47,853 bases of DNA from an uncultured bacterium (GTDB lineage: Bacteria > Muiribacteriota > Ozemobacteria > Ozemobacterales > Ozemobacteraceae). Positions 7,944-18,500 of this stretch are shown in pieces. Both the position numbers and the translations under genes were made by a program. How positions within the stretch are numbered: the first letter of the stretch is position 1; each line of letters opens with the position of its first letter. The notes beneath the pieces were generated by a model, which saw only the letters and a list, made by a program, of their open reading frames with translations, did not search any database and was not told the origin of the DNA. The stretch spans positions 1 to 47,853 of the forward strand of contig CAMJNS010000007.1 of assembly GCA_946407375.1 (NCBI GenBank), written 5' to 3'.

Positions 7944-10154
7944 TTATTCTGATTTGTTTTCAGAAAATATAGGTTCTTCAACTCTTTTTTCTGCTGTATT
8001 TTCAGAATTTACGCTATTTTGTTTTGTAATTTTTTGATATTCTTGTTCAGCAGCTTTTTTTATTGCATAAGAATTGGTGCTATCTCTTAAGACAGCCAAA
8101 ACCTGTGCAGCAGCTTCGCTTTCATCCAATTCATTCAAACATCTTGCATAGCTCAATATAATATCAGCTCTTTTAGGATTATTTTCTATTGCTTTTTCCA
8201 AATACTTTTGAGCTTTTTCATAATTGCCTATTTTCTCTGCTATTAACCCTAGACGAGCAACATTATGATTATTATTCATACCAAGATTATAAGCATTTTC
8301 ATAAGCTTCGAAAGCATCTGGCAATTTATTCATCTTTTCAAAGATAATGCCAACCATTTCAAAAGATTCTGCATTTCTACGATATTTTAATACTTCAAAA
8401 TAGAAAGGCAATGCTGCTTCCCAGTTACCTTGATAAAATTCATAAGCTCCTCTTTCTTTAATCTTTTCAAGCTTATTTCTTAATTCTACTGACTCAATGT
8501 TAATTTTTGTCGTAGATGCTTTTTCAATTTTCTGACTTGTGGCAGGTTTCAAAGTCTCTGGCTTTTTCTGAGCAACATCAGCTTTAGCCATTTTCTTATC
8601 CGTATCATCTATTTTTTCAAACAAAACCTTGCCTTTAGCTTCTTGAGTATCTTTTTCTAACTCAGTTTCTTTTTTCTCTGCTCTAGCTTTTTCAGCTTTT
8701 TCTTCGATTTTTAATTGATCAATCGTTTGCTGATTAACATTAGGAACAACAGGTTTATTTTCAACTTGAACTGGAATAGTTGGAGTAATAATCGGCTTTG
8801 TTACAATATTTTCTTCATCCTCTTCAATCTGAGGGATTTCATTATCATCTGTTATAACTAGTTGAACATCATCATCAGCATTGTTTGCAGCTTGGTATAG
8901 CACAACGCCAGAAGATTTACTATCCATCTCTAGACTAGGAGTCTTATTAAGAACAGTAGCTTCTTTGTGCCCTTGAATAAAAACAACCTGATTATCAGAG
9001 TTATCTTTTCTTGTATCTGAGAAAGTTTCAATCTGTTTTTGATTATTTTGATAATTCATATTACCAGAAATAAACATATTCGGATTATAAATATTAGGCT
9101 GCTGGACATTAGATGTATTGTAAGCCATCATTTCATTTTGCATAGACTTTCTCTGATTTAAAGCCAATAAAGTCTGAATTCTCTTATCTACATAAGCTTC
9201 TATTTGTTCTTGAGTAATATTATTATTGTTCACATTTTGATTATTATTATTTTCTTTTGCAGGAACAATAGCAGTTTGCAAATTCTGATTATCTGTTTTA
9301 CTGTCCTTTTCAGTTGCTATATTTTCTTTTGTTTCTGTTTGAGCTTGATCTGTAACTACTTTTTCACTCTTATTCTCATTGCTTTTATTAATTTCTTTTT
9401 TGGAATAAAATTCAAAGCTTTTTTCTACCTGGAAAGATGGAATTTCTTTAGAGTTTTTGAGATAAAAACCTATTCCTAAACCTACGGCTATAACTAAAAG
9501 TATAGATACCCAATATACTTTCCACGAATTAGAGTTCATGTAAACAAGATTCACAGTAGAATCATCATTATAATCGTTATCCATATTTTTAACTTCCTCT
9601 CTATTAGAATAATCCTTCACAGGAGTAACATTTATTACTTCCTCAGAGTTTTTGTCAGAATAATCAACACTTTCTACGACCTTATCAGGATTTTTGACTT
9701 CGCTAAAGTTTTCCAAAAGATTTATAGAACTATTAGAAATTAATTTATCAGCAGGAACGCCCATTGATGGTAGTAAAATTCTTTCAACTTCAAACCAGTC
9801 ACGAAAACTACTGAAAATTGAAAGATAATAGGCATCTTTTATATTGTATATCCAGGTTAGAATGAAAACCACAGAGAAAACATAGGTTATAGCAATAATA
9901 AAATGTGGACCAATAATAGATATTAGCCATTTATAAAGGAAACCACCTGTATATAAACTGTATGCAGAAACAAGAGAACATAAATGAAAAAACATCAATA
10001 TAATTCCCCTGTCTATATGTCCAGCATAAATCTGACCTAGCCCCATCAATATAAAAGACATTAAAGCGGCTAAGCCAGGATTTCTTGAAGACTTTTTCAG
10101 GTGTTCTTTTCTAAAGTCTTCAACCCAATTAAAGTCTTTTTGATTAGATGCCAT
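7944..10154 (-). CDS. Multi-pass membrane protein with long disordered linker and TPR domain
   Basis: The 736-residue protein has three N-terminal membrane segments (about 28-44, 49-70, 74-104) whose start, NPGLAALMSFILMGLGQIYAG, resembles TM2/DUF5683-type membrane domains. A fourth segment lies near 210-232 (YWVSILLVIAVGLGIGFYL). It is followed by a long low-complexity region rich in Asn, Gln, Lys and Glu (about 240-565) and then at least three TPR hairpins (about 575-700), including GNWEAALPFYFEVLKY and GNYEKAQKYLEKAIENNP. The function is not recognised. Its start codon directly abuts the stop of the LolA-like gene, and it precedes the sigma-54 activator by 10 bases, so it may be a sensor or scaffold acting on that activator (inference). 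Confidence 0.75.
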   Translation of the reverse strand: MASNQKDFNWVEDFRKEHLKKSSRNPGLAALMSFILMGLGQIYAGHIDRGIILMFFHLCSLVSAYSLYTGGFLYKWLISIIGPHFIIAITYVFSVVFILTWIYNIKDAYYLSIFSSFRDWFEVERILLPSMGVPADKLISNSSINLLENFSEVKNPDKVVESVDYSDKNSEEVINVTPVKDYSNREEVKNMDNDYNDDSTVNLVYMNSNSWKVYWVSILLVIAVGLGIGFYLKNSKEIPSFQVEKSFEFYSKKEINKSNENKSEKVVTDQAQTETKENIATEKDSKTDNQNLQTAIVPAKENNNNQNVNNNNITQEQIEAYVDKRIQTLLALNQRKSMQNEMMAYNTSNVQQPNIYNPNMFISGNMNYQNNQKQIETFSDTRKDNSDNQVVFIQGHKEATVLNKTPSLEMDSKSSGVVLYQAANNADDDVQLVITDDNEIPQIEEDEENIVTKPIITPTIPVQVENKPVVPNVNQQTIDQLKIEEKAEKARAEKKETELEKDTQEAKGKVLFEKIDDTDKKMAKADVAQKKPETLKPATSQKIEKASTTKINIESVELRNKLEKIKERGAYEFYQGNWEAALPFYFEVLKYRRNAESFEMVGIIFEKMNKLPDAFEAYENAYNLGMNNNHNVARLGLIAEKIGNYEKAQKYLEKAIENNPKRADIILSYARCLNELDESEAAAQVLAVLRDSTNSYAIKKAAEQEYQKITKQNSVNSENTAEKRVEEPIFSENKSE

Positions 10155-11006
10155 TTAAAAGCTCCAATTTAAAATGCTATTTTTTAATGAATTTTTAGCA
10201 TCTTCTAATTTCTTCATAACTGTATCTTTATACTGTTCAAATTTTTGCATAATAACGATGCTTATAGGCATAAGAACAGCATCTGTTGTATTTTGGTATT
10301 CAAACATTTCGTCAGGAACATTCTCATTCATTTTATAGGACTTCACAGTCAAAGAGCTTTTCAATATACCGTTAGTATCGTATTCAAAAACCTTAACAGG
10401 CAAATAAAGCTTTTCGGAAAAAACAGCTTCATAATAACCTAACTCAAACACTTCTTTAAAAATACCTTTTAATTTAGGTGTCAATTTTAAATAATAATGA
10501 TAATCACCATCGGGCATTTTTTCACGTTTAACCGCTTCTATTACAAAAAGTGCAGACAAGGTATTCCTTGTTAGGTTAACAAATAATTTCTTTGGATCAA
10601 ACATAGAAGTTATAAAATACCATTTATCTAACAAAGGTGAAGAATCTGAAAAATGATAAAAACATTCATTTAGATTCTTTATATATATCCAAAGCTTTTT
10701 CCCATTGAAATACACACTAGAACTACCATCAGTAAAGGTAATAGAAAACTTATCCGGACTTTTTACACGTAAAATGACACTTGATGTACTTATTTTGTCA
10801 TAAAGCTCAACATTTGATTCGATGGCAGTAATTGATTCCGACTTCTTTTCCATTCTGTCGAAAAGCATGTTTGACGTAAAAGAAGCGGGTAAAGGATCTT
10901 TATATTCTATTACATTAGTTGAAGAAGCAGTAATTTTAATTTCTGTAGCCATAGATATTACAGGAATCATCAGTAACATAAATATAGCTATTAATTTGTT
11001 TTTCAT
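10155..11006 (-). CDS. LolA-like outer-membrane lipoprotein carrier/sorting protein
   Basis: The 283-residue protein has a Sec signal peptide (MKNKLIAIFMLLMIPVISMA) and a LolA/LolB-like beta-sheet pattern: early LFDRMEKKSESITAIESNVEL, then VILRVKSPDKFSITFTDGSSSVYFNGKKLWIYI and a strand-rich remainder ending near MFEYQNTTD. Such proteins bind acyl chains of lipoproteins in the periplasm; several divergent families share the fold, so true LolA activity is unproven. A ribosome site AGGGG precedes the ATG (plus-strand CCCC near 11017-11020). It is the first gene of an operon running down to the sigma-54 activator. That link of a lipid-binding periplasmic protein to a transcription activator is noteworthy. 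Confidence 0.72.
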   Translation of the reverse strand: MKNKLIAIFMLLMIPVISMATEIKITASSTNVIEYKDPLPASFTSNMLFDRMEKKSESITAIESNVELYDKISTSSVILRVKSPDKFSITFTDGSSSVYFNGKKLWIYIKNLNECFYHFSDSSPLLDKWYFITSMFDPKKLFVNLTRNTLSALFVIEAVKREKMPDGDYHYYLKLTPKLKGIFKEVFELGYYEAVFSEKLYLPVKVFEYDTNGILKSSLTVKSYKMNENVPDEMFEYQNTTDAVLMPISIVIMQKFEQYKDTVMKKLEDAKNSLKNSILNWSF

Positions 11007-11138
11007 ACTAACTGCCCCTATAACTGAAAATAGATTACCATCAAAATTTATTTATTTTCACGAAAATGTAAACCTATTTATTATTAAGTTTTAAATATTA
11101 TTAAAATTTATGTTTTAAATAAACCCACCCTATCAACT
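11007..11138. other. AT-rich gap upstream of the LolA-like operon
   Basis: These 132 bases separate the stop of the MATE gene from the start of the LolA-like gene, both on the minus strand. I see the ribosome site of the latter and runs of A and T, but no convincing promoter pair, stem-loop terminator or sigma-54 -24/-12 motif. Confidence 0.5.
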
Positions 11139-12527
11139 TTATGTTTTTAACGCTTTTGTATTCATCCCTTTTAATACAGAGAACCCGATTGGAAGCGAAA
11201 TTATAAAGCTAAGAATATCTGCTGCTGGCTGTGTATATATTATTCCATTCAAACCATAAATATAAGATAACAAATATAAACCAGGTATAAAAAACAAACA
11301 TTGTCGGGCTGCCGCTAAAAAGCTAGCTTTCAAAGTTTGCCTAGTTATCTGGCAAAGCATACTACAGGAAGTAAACCACCCCACGATTGGGAAAGCCAAA
11401 CATTGAGCCTTTAAAGCAATAGCCCCTAATCTAATAACTTCAGGGTCATCAGCTCTAAAGAATGCAACAATTTGAGGAGCCCAAATAAAAGCAACTATGG
11501 TATTAAAAGTCATTACGCCACTGCCAACCTTAACCAAGAACCAAAAAGCTCTTTTTACACGGTCATAGAGTTTTGCACCATAGTTAAATCCGCATACAGG
11601 TTGAAAACCATGACCAAAACCTATCAAAACGGAATAAGAAATATGAGCAGTACGAGTTGCTATAGCCATAGCCGCAATAGCAGCATCCCCATAAATGCCT
11701 ATTTCCTTATTAAGACACAACATAGCTATTCCACCCATACCTTGACGACACAAAGAAGGGAAACCACCCTTAAATATCTCGATAAAACGACTTATTTTAG
11801 GAGAAAAATCATTTAAATAAATTCTCACATTCCCACTAGATGCTGTTGCAAAATATAATGAAAAGAAACCGAAACCCTGACTTATAAAAGTTGCTAATCC
11901 TGCACCTGCAACTCCTAAATCCATCCATAATATAAAAATAGGATCAAGAATTACATTTATTATTGCTCCACTCATCATACCAATCATTGCATGAACAGCA
12001 CTTCCTTGGAATCTGAGCTGATTATTCAATGTTAAAGAGCCTGTCATGAAAGGCATAGCCATAAAAATATACTTAAGATACTTACAAGCGTGGGGAAGAA
12101 CCGTTGGAGTTGCACCAAGAAAAACACATATTTTCTCTATATAAAAAAGACATAATAAACCTAGAACCAGTCCTGTTATAAAAGAAGTCACCACTCCAGT
12201 AGCAGCCATAGATGAAGCTTCATTATAGTTTTTTGCACCTAACTGTCTAGAAATATAATTTCCAGAACCTTGTCCGAAGAAAAAACCAATAGCCTGTATT
12301 ACAGACATTATTGAAAAAGAGATACCTATAGCAGCAGTAGCACTTGTTCCATTTTTAGATATTTGCCCAACAAAATATGTATCTGCCATATTGTAAAAAG
12401 CAGATACAAGCATAATTGCTATAGTTGGCACTGCCAATGAACAAATCAGACGCTCAACAGAGGTCTGAGTCATTTTTATATATTTTTCTTCTATGGCATT
12501 TTTTTGGGGCATAATTATATATACCAT
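11139..12527 (-). CDS. MATE family efflux transporter
   Basis: The protein of up to 462 residues has about 12 hydrophobic helices and the MATE pattern: a cytoplasmic start followed by LAVPTIAIMLVSAFYNMADTYFVG, a QAIGFFFGQGSGNYISRQLGAKN loop, and the second-half repeat with FGHGFQPVCGFNYGAKLYDRV. MATE proteins expel drugs or metabolites in exchange for Na+ or H+ across the inner membrane. The start is uncertain: ATGs at 12527, 12512 and 12473 are in frame. The last one, giving MTQTSVERLICSLAVP, fits the family's usual N-terminus best, but none has a clear ribosome site. The gene diverges from the sensor at 12624 across a gap with a heptad repeat. The substrate cannot be told from sequence. Confidence 0.92.
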   Translation of the reverse strand: MVYIIMPQKNAIEEKYIKMTQTSVERLICSLAVPTIAIMLVSAFYNMADTYFVGQISKNGTSATAAIGISFSIMSVIQAIGFFFGQGSGNYISRQLGAKNYNEASSMAATGVVTSFITGLVLGLLCLFYIEKICVFLGATPTVLPHACKYLKYIFMAMPFMTGSLTLNNQLRFQGSAVHAMIGMMSGAIINVILDPIFILWMDLGVAGAGLATFISQGFGFFSLYFATASSGNVRIYLNDFSPKISRFIEIFKGGFPSLCRQGMGGIAMLCLNKEIGIYGDAAIAAMAIATRTAHISYSVLIGFGHGFQPVCGFNYGAKLYDRVKRAFWFLVKVGSGVMTFNTIVAFIWAPQIVAFFRADDPEVIRLGAIALKAQCLAFPIVGWFTSCSMLCQITRQTLKASFLAAARQCLFFIPGLYLLSYIYGLNGIIYTQPAADILSFIISLPIGFSVLKGMNTKALKT

Positions 12528-12540
12528 TTGTAGTTTTTAA

Positions 12541-12582
12541 TAGACAACTCTCAACTTTCAACTTTCCACTCTCAACTTTCCT
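12541..12582. repeat. Heptad (7-bp period) repeat, array A
   Basis: Six consecutive units with a strict 7-base period: TAGACAA, CTCTCAA, CTTTCAA, CTTTCCA, CTCTCAA, CTTTCCT. The consensus is YTYTCAA on the plus strand. The array fills half of the gap between the divergent MATE and membrane-sensor genes. The same degenerate heptads recur in other gaps of the window. Confidence 0.85.
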
Positions 12583-12623
12583 AACTTCTTGCCTTTTAAC
12601 CCTCAATGGTTTAAAATATTTAT

Positions 12624-15584
12624 ATGTTTTTAACCGCAAAAGATGGTAATCAGAACTTTTTACATAAATGCCGCAAGTTTATTAGCGAACTTGGGCTTTT
12701 TCTTATATTGCTCTTTTTGCCAACATTAAGTATTTGGGTTTCTTTTTATTTTATTCAAAAGAATCTTGTAGAAGACTCCATAAATGATTCTCTAGACGAA
12801 ATGTCTGAAATCACAGCCCACATGCTGAGGAAGACAGAACCAGAAACTTATTACCAGGAATCTCTTCGCCGTCTATCAGAGTCTTTTAAATGGGTAGAAA
12901 CTCTTGATGAAGTATCACGTATAGAGAACAAAGACCTATTAGATTTAGCTCTATTTGATGAAAATGGAGTAAGACTTAAATGGCCGGCAAATGAGAATTT
13001 AATTAAAACAAAGTTTTCTCAAGATTATTTAAAAGCACTAAAACGTTTTTCTGTTACACCAGGTGCTACTCCAACTTCTGAAGAAAGAAAAGCAGCAATT
13101 GGGTATTCTGGCAACGAAATGACTTTAACAACAATTGCTGGTTCCCCAAACACCTTGATAAGCTTTCAAGGTGTAGGCCTACGCAAAATGGGCGGTTGGT
13201 TTAAAGTTCAATTTAACCCACAAAATTATGAAGGGGAAAAAGTATATGGCGATTTAATAGCTTGGCTTAATTTGGAAAAACTAGATAAGCATACTCTAGC
13301 TGAAAGAACAATTAAAGCTATGCAAAAGCTTACAAAAGCTGATTATACCTTTTCTTTTATAGATTTAAACAATCCAAACATAAACAAAAGCAGTTTAAAC
13401 AGAAAATTCAAACCAGAAATAGCAAAATTACTTTCATCTAATTCATTAAAATCAAATTTTGTTTATAAAGATGAACTTTTTGCTATTAGTGACACACAGG
13501 AAGGAATAAGATTAATTTGTTCTAGACCTATTCAGAAAAATATTCATTTGCTAAATAATTATAATCGCTGTTTAATGCTTTTCCTACCTGTTGTGATTCT
13601 ATTCTTTATTTGGAAAGTATTATTTAAAGTTAAATTTAATTTTTCTATAAGAACTCAAGCAATTCTAATTTTTGGATTTGCTTCTATAGTTGGATTTATC
13701 TCTATTTTTATAGGAACAATTGCTTATCAATACGAGAAGGACGATACAACAACACAAAAGTTTAAACAGGAAGCAATTGAAATACTAGAAAAAGTCGACC
13801 AACAATATACTGATTCTTTTGATGACTTATTGTTTCAATATAGACATTTTACAAAAGAGCTAGCCAAATCAAATAAAACTCCGGAAGAAATTTTAGCTCC
13901 CTTACAAAAAGCAAGAATGGAAGATGTAATTGCTTATGCAGTCTATCTTGATGACTTTGGTAATATAATTTTCCAAGAACCTTCATCAACAAAATCTGGA
14001 AAATATTCTAGTATAGCAGATAGATATAGCAAAATCGTCAACAGAGTTGCTGCCCAAAGCTTAAAAACATATAATTCCTCAAAAAGTAAAATTCCATTAG
14101 ATCAAGATCCCGCTTCTATTAGAGTTATTACGGCAAATGCTGTAGACGGTTTGCTTTCAGGGCGTTCAAAATTCATAGATATTAAATTTGACAGTGAAGA
14201 TACTTTAGCTTTTATGGATTTTGCACTGGAAGAAAATGATTATGCTAAAGGTTGCCTTTTAATCATTCATGAACCAAGAAAGCTAGAAAGAAATTATTTG
14301 AAAGAAACAGGAAGAAACATTAGTAAGACAAAGAATTATGAACTTATAGCTTTTCCAAAAACTGTTTCCAATCAAAATTCTTATTATCCAAGATATTCTT
14401 ATATTTTTGAAGAACCGTTATGGAAACTAAACGATACGGTAAATTTAAATAAAATTCCTGGATTTAAGAAAGGAAATATCGGTGGTAAAAATGTTATTGT
14501 TGCTGCAATTTCTGCCAACAACATGAGGAATTATAATTTATTTTTATCAATGCCTTTAGAAAATATAGGAGATAAAGCATTTAGCCTTTCAAAAGTATTG
14601 CTAATAGGAACAGCAATATCTCTATTCTTTATGCTAATAATAAGTCTTTTACTAATATCTTCTATTTCTGCTCCAATTAAAATTCTTCGTAAAAATGTGG
14701 CATCAATGAAGAATAAAGAGCCTATTAATATTGTTAATTTTTCAGATAGTAGCGAATTAGACAATATTTCTACTGGTCTTACCAATTTAGTTATAAAAAC
14801 TCGTGGCTTCTATGAAAATGATAATATCTGTATGAATCTTTTGCCATTTATGCCATATGAATATGGTAATTTTGAAGTTGATCAATTTTCAACTCAAATA
14901 GATAAAAATATAGTGCTTTATTCTTCCAAATTAGAAGAAAATTTGCTTTTTACTTTTCTAATTAGTTTAAATGGTAAAGATTCCTTAGACTCAACAATAC
15001 AGTTATCAATGGCAAATATGGCTATGAAAATATTTGTAGAACAACAGGGAATGCGAAATCCATCCTCTTGTATTACGAATTTGGAAGAATTTTTCAGAAT
15101 TAATTACAGGAAAGACTTCGAAGGTAGCATTATTGCTATGCTATTAGATTCCGACAAAAACGAACTTAAATATTCTGGTTTTGGACAAATAAATCTTTTA
15201 AAATACAATCACGCAACTTTACAAACAGAGATTGTTGAATTACCTAGCAAAGAAAAATATTTTAGCAACATTAATGAAACAGGCGATATTATTAATGAAA
15301 TTCCTGACGACTACTATTTTATTGCTATAGCCGAAGCCTATTCTGAAGAAAAATTACTACAGCTCAAATCTGAATTAGAAAATGAAAGAATGCTTAAACT
15401 CTCTTCAAAGAGTGAATTAGAAAAAATAATCAAAAATATTTCGAAAAAAGATTTAGAAGCGAAAAGCGTTTTATTTATTCACAGAAAGGCTGAAAATAAA
15501 ATAGCTCAAATAAAAAAGCTGGCTGAAAATAATCCTATAGCTCTTATTAGAAGCCAGAAGAACAGGAGACCAGCCGATGCCTAA
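12624..15584 (+). CDS. HAMP-SpoIIE membrane protein with degenerate phosphatase domain
   Basis: This 986-residue protein repeats the layout of the window's intact SpoIIE sensors. It has an N-terminal membrane helix (about 24-46), an extracytoplasmic region, a helix pair (about 312-332 and 341-367), a second extracytoplasmic region (about 370-650), a helix (about 652-678), a HAMP-like linker and a C-terminal PP2C-like region (about 745-960). In that region the metal-binding signatures are gone: the place of GDVSGHG reads SLNGKDS near residue 783, the TDG position reads AEAYSEE, and the final DDIT is LEAKSV. It should therefore be catalytically inactive. It overlaps the next, related gene by 8 bases, suggesting the two products work together. 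No clear ribosome site precedes the ATG. Confidence 0.75.
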   Translation: MFLTAKDGNQNFLHKCRKFISELGLFLILLFLPTLSIWVSFYFIQKNLVEDSINDSLDEMSEITAHMLRKTEPETYYQESLRRLSESFKWVETLDEVSRIENKDLLDLALFDENGVRLKWPANENLIKTKFSQDYLKALKRFSVTPGATPTSEERKAAIGYSGNEMTLTTIAGSPNTLISFQGVGLRKMGGWFKVQFNPQNYEGEKVYGDLIAWLNLEKLDKHTLAERTIKAMQKLTKADYTFSFIDLNNPNINKSSLNRKFKPEIAKLLSSNSLKSNFVYKDELFAISDTQEGIRLICSRPIQKNIHLLNNYNRCLMLFLPVVILFFIWKVLFKVKFNFSIRTQAILIFGFASIVGFISIFIGTIAYQYEKDDTTTQKFKQEAIEILEKVDQQYTDSFDDLLFQYRHFTKELAKSNKTPEEILAPLQKARMEDVIAYAVYLDDFGNIIFQEPSSTKSGKYSSIADRYSKIVNRVAAQSLKTYNSSKSKIPLDQDPASIRVITANAVDGLLSGRSKFIDIKFDSEDTLAFMDFALEENDYAKGCLLIIHEPRKLERNYLKETGRNISKTKNYELIAFPKTVSNQNSYYPRYSYIFEEPLWKLNDTVNLNKIPGFKKGNIGGKNVIVAAISANNMRNYNLFLSMPLENIGDKAFSLSKVLLIGTAISLFFMLIISLLLISSISAPIKILRKNVASMKNKEPINIVNFSDSSELDNISTGLTNLVIKTRGFYENDNICMNLLPFMPYEYGNFEVDQFSTQIDKNIVLYSSKLEENLLFTFLISLNGKDSLDSTIQLSMANMAMKIFVEQQGMRNPSSCITNLEEFFRINYRKDFEGSIIAMLLDSDKNELKYSGFGQINLLKYNHATLQTEIVELPSKEKYFSNINETGDIINEIPDDYYFIAIAEAYSEEKLLQLKSELENERMLKLSSKSELEKIIKNISKKDLEAKSVLFIHRKAENKIAQIKKLAENNPIALIRSQKNRRPADA

Positions 15585-18500
15585 TTCTTTATTAGCTGGT
15601 AAAAAAGTAACAGATAAAAACCTAATCAGATGGATAATAATTATCTTATTCGTTTGGGCTGTTCCTTCTGCTCTATTTTGGATAAGCTCATACCTTTTTG
15701 TTGCTGAAGTTTGCGACAAAAAAGATTTTAGCACATTAAACGAATTAGAAAACAAGCTAGAAGATATTGCTTTTGATTGTAGCAGAGAACGTTATTTTCA
15801 AAAAATGTTTTCTGAACTATATACAAATTTTAAAGGTCGTACTTGCAACTCAAAATCACTGTTAAATGATCTATTAAAGAATTATAAGTCAAGACTACCC
15901 AAAGATATGCTTGACATTTATATTTTCAACGGAAATTTAGAAATAATTAATACAGATGGTGCAAAGAAGGAATATGAAGACTTCCTAAAATCTGCTTCAT
16001 TAGGATTTACTGAAATCAAAGTACCAGAAGAAACAGTAAAGAAAATTGGTAAGTATATTCCTGAACCAATATTAATATTAAAGAAAATAAAAAATCAAAA
16101 AAATAGAGCCATAGAACTAGGAAATCCAGATAGATTTTCTTTATGCTATTTTAATTGTGACAATGATATAAATCCTCAATTTGTTGGTGGAATTTTAGTA
16201 TTTGTCCATTATAACAAGATAATAAATAAATATATTCTTTCTAAAACGATTAAACAGGAAGATAAGTTTAATTATGGTTTCGTTGATTCTCAAGGAAGCC
16301 AGCTGCCAACAATATTAGAAAAAACTCAAATAAATGAAGATTTCATAAATGATTACTACAAACAAAATCCAACAAATAGATTCAGACGTTACTCAAAACT
16401 TGTATGTCTAAAAAGATTATCAGAACACTGTTTACTTATCGGAGCCAAAGATATAAATCAACCAGAGTGGAAATTCTTTTTCCTTGTCCTAATAATATTC
16501 ATTATAGCAAGCATTTTTTTCTTTAAGTTAACCTATAAAGCATTTGTTGTTGCTCCAGAACAAGGATTAAATTTAAGACAACGTATAATATGGCTATTTG
16601 TAATCTGTTACGTAATGCCATTAATAGTTTGTTCAGTTCTTGCTTCTCAGTATTTGATGGAATTAAAAAATTCATTGTTAATAACAAAAGAACAGGAAAA
16701 CTATAAAAGACTATCTGAAATAGATACTGGTTTTTCAAGATTTACAACTTCAAAGTTAATTGAATATAGAAAAATAACTGAAAATCTGAGCCAAGATGTA
16801 AATAATCCAGAAGAAATAATAAATAAGCTTAAAAGGCTTTGTTCTGATTGTGTAATTGACAGTGCTCATTTGGTGTCTTCTCAATCTGTAGTTCTATTCT
16901 CAAGTGCTTTAATAGGGTGCGAAATAAGAAGACACAAAGATAAATCATATTTAGAACAACAAGAAGTTTTAAAAAGCTGGTTAGATAGAAATGCTTTGCT
17001 TTCTGACACACATATTTCATTTCTATTCGACGGAGACAAAATAGTCTTATTCCCTAATGACAAGCAAAAGACAGAACCACATAAAGCATTTGTAAAAGTT
17101 TTCTCAAGCACAGCTACATCTGCTATGGATTACTACAATCAATCAAAGAATATCAATGCTGTTACCAAGAAAACCAAAACAGATCTAGTAGTTGGAGCTA
17201 TTGTAGAATCTCATTCAATGGGTTTATTCCAAGCTGCAAAAACTAATATTTCAAGGTTCACTCCTCTTGAAGCAATAAACGAAAAATTGGTTTGTTTCTT
17301 GGACGTTTTACCAGGTCCATCTGGTGAAGCCTGGTATTCATATTTAACAATAACAAATCTTGATAATTTAGAAAGACAGTATCTTTCTAGTGTTTTTAAT
17401 GATATAAAAATAAGAAATTCTAGAATTAATAGAGTTTTCCACGAAGAAGACATTAGAGCCGTTTCTTTTTATTCTTATGCAACTTGTTTTCCATCAATAA
17501 ACGAATATAGTACTTTTGACCAAACCAAGAAACAAAGCGAAAACAATAGCAAAACCTTTACTCACACAATAGATATTAAAGGGAAAGAATACTATGTTAG
17601 TGTTCTAAAAGGTTCTTATTTAAAGCACTATCTGCTTTTAAAAGTATTTAAAAAAGAAGATATTGAACTAATTTATAAAAAACAGGTCAATATAATTATT
17701 TTAATATTTATAATTATTATGATAATTGGGCTAGCATTAGCAAGAATATTGACAAAAAATCTTGTAATGCCAATTTCAGATATAATAAAAGGTGTAGAAG
17801 CATTTGCAAATCAAAAATATAATTTCCAAATAAAAGTTCGTTCAGAAAATGAATTTGGCACTATGGCAAAAGCCTTTAACAAAACGGCAAATATTCTAAG
17901 TGAATTAGATATTAAAGATAAAATTACAAACTATTTCCCAATAGAAAAAGAAATAAGATGTGGTAGTTATCTGGTTCATACATCAAAAATAACTTCTAAT
18001 TTGGTAGCAACTGATTATTTTGACTGTTTACAATTAAAACAGGGAACTTATGCTATTATTTCTGCCAATATCTCAGGAAATGACGTAGAATCATCTCATT
18101 TAATGGCTATGCTGAAAACAGCATTTTTAACTATGATGCCTACTTATCCTAGAAATCCTGAAATGATGATGAATAAATTAGCAACATTGTTTGTTCCCTA
18201 CATCAAAAGTCGTCATATAATAAACTGCTTTATTGGAATACTCGACCCTACAAATGATAATATTTTATGCACTAATGCCGGTCAACCTTACCCAATTCTT
18301 TATGATATAAAGAATGCTAGTCAAGAGTTTATTAATTTACCTTCTACCTCACTTGGACTAGGTTCAAATTCAGACAGCACTTATAAAAAACATGAAATAC
18401 AATTACGACATAAGATTTTTGTTATTTACTCCCATGGAGCCGAAGACAACATAATTCACAAAGAAGCTTATGACAACAATAAGTTTATTTCAATTGTAGG

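Noticed and set aside
11007..11138. Sigma-54 promoter before the operon that encodes the sigma-54 activator
   Set aside because: No GG-N10-GC spaced motif with adequate flanks was found on the minus strand.
12454..12639. 61-codon frame upstream of the MATE gene
   Set aside because: Its N-terminal part is translated from a heptad array and the rest overlaps the MATE start in another frame.
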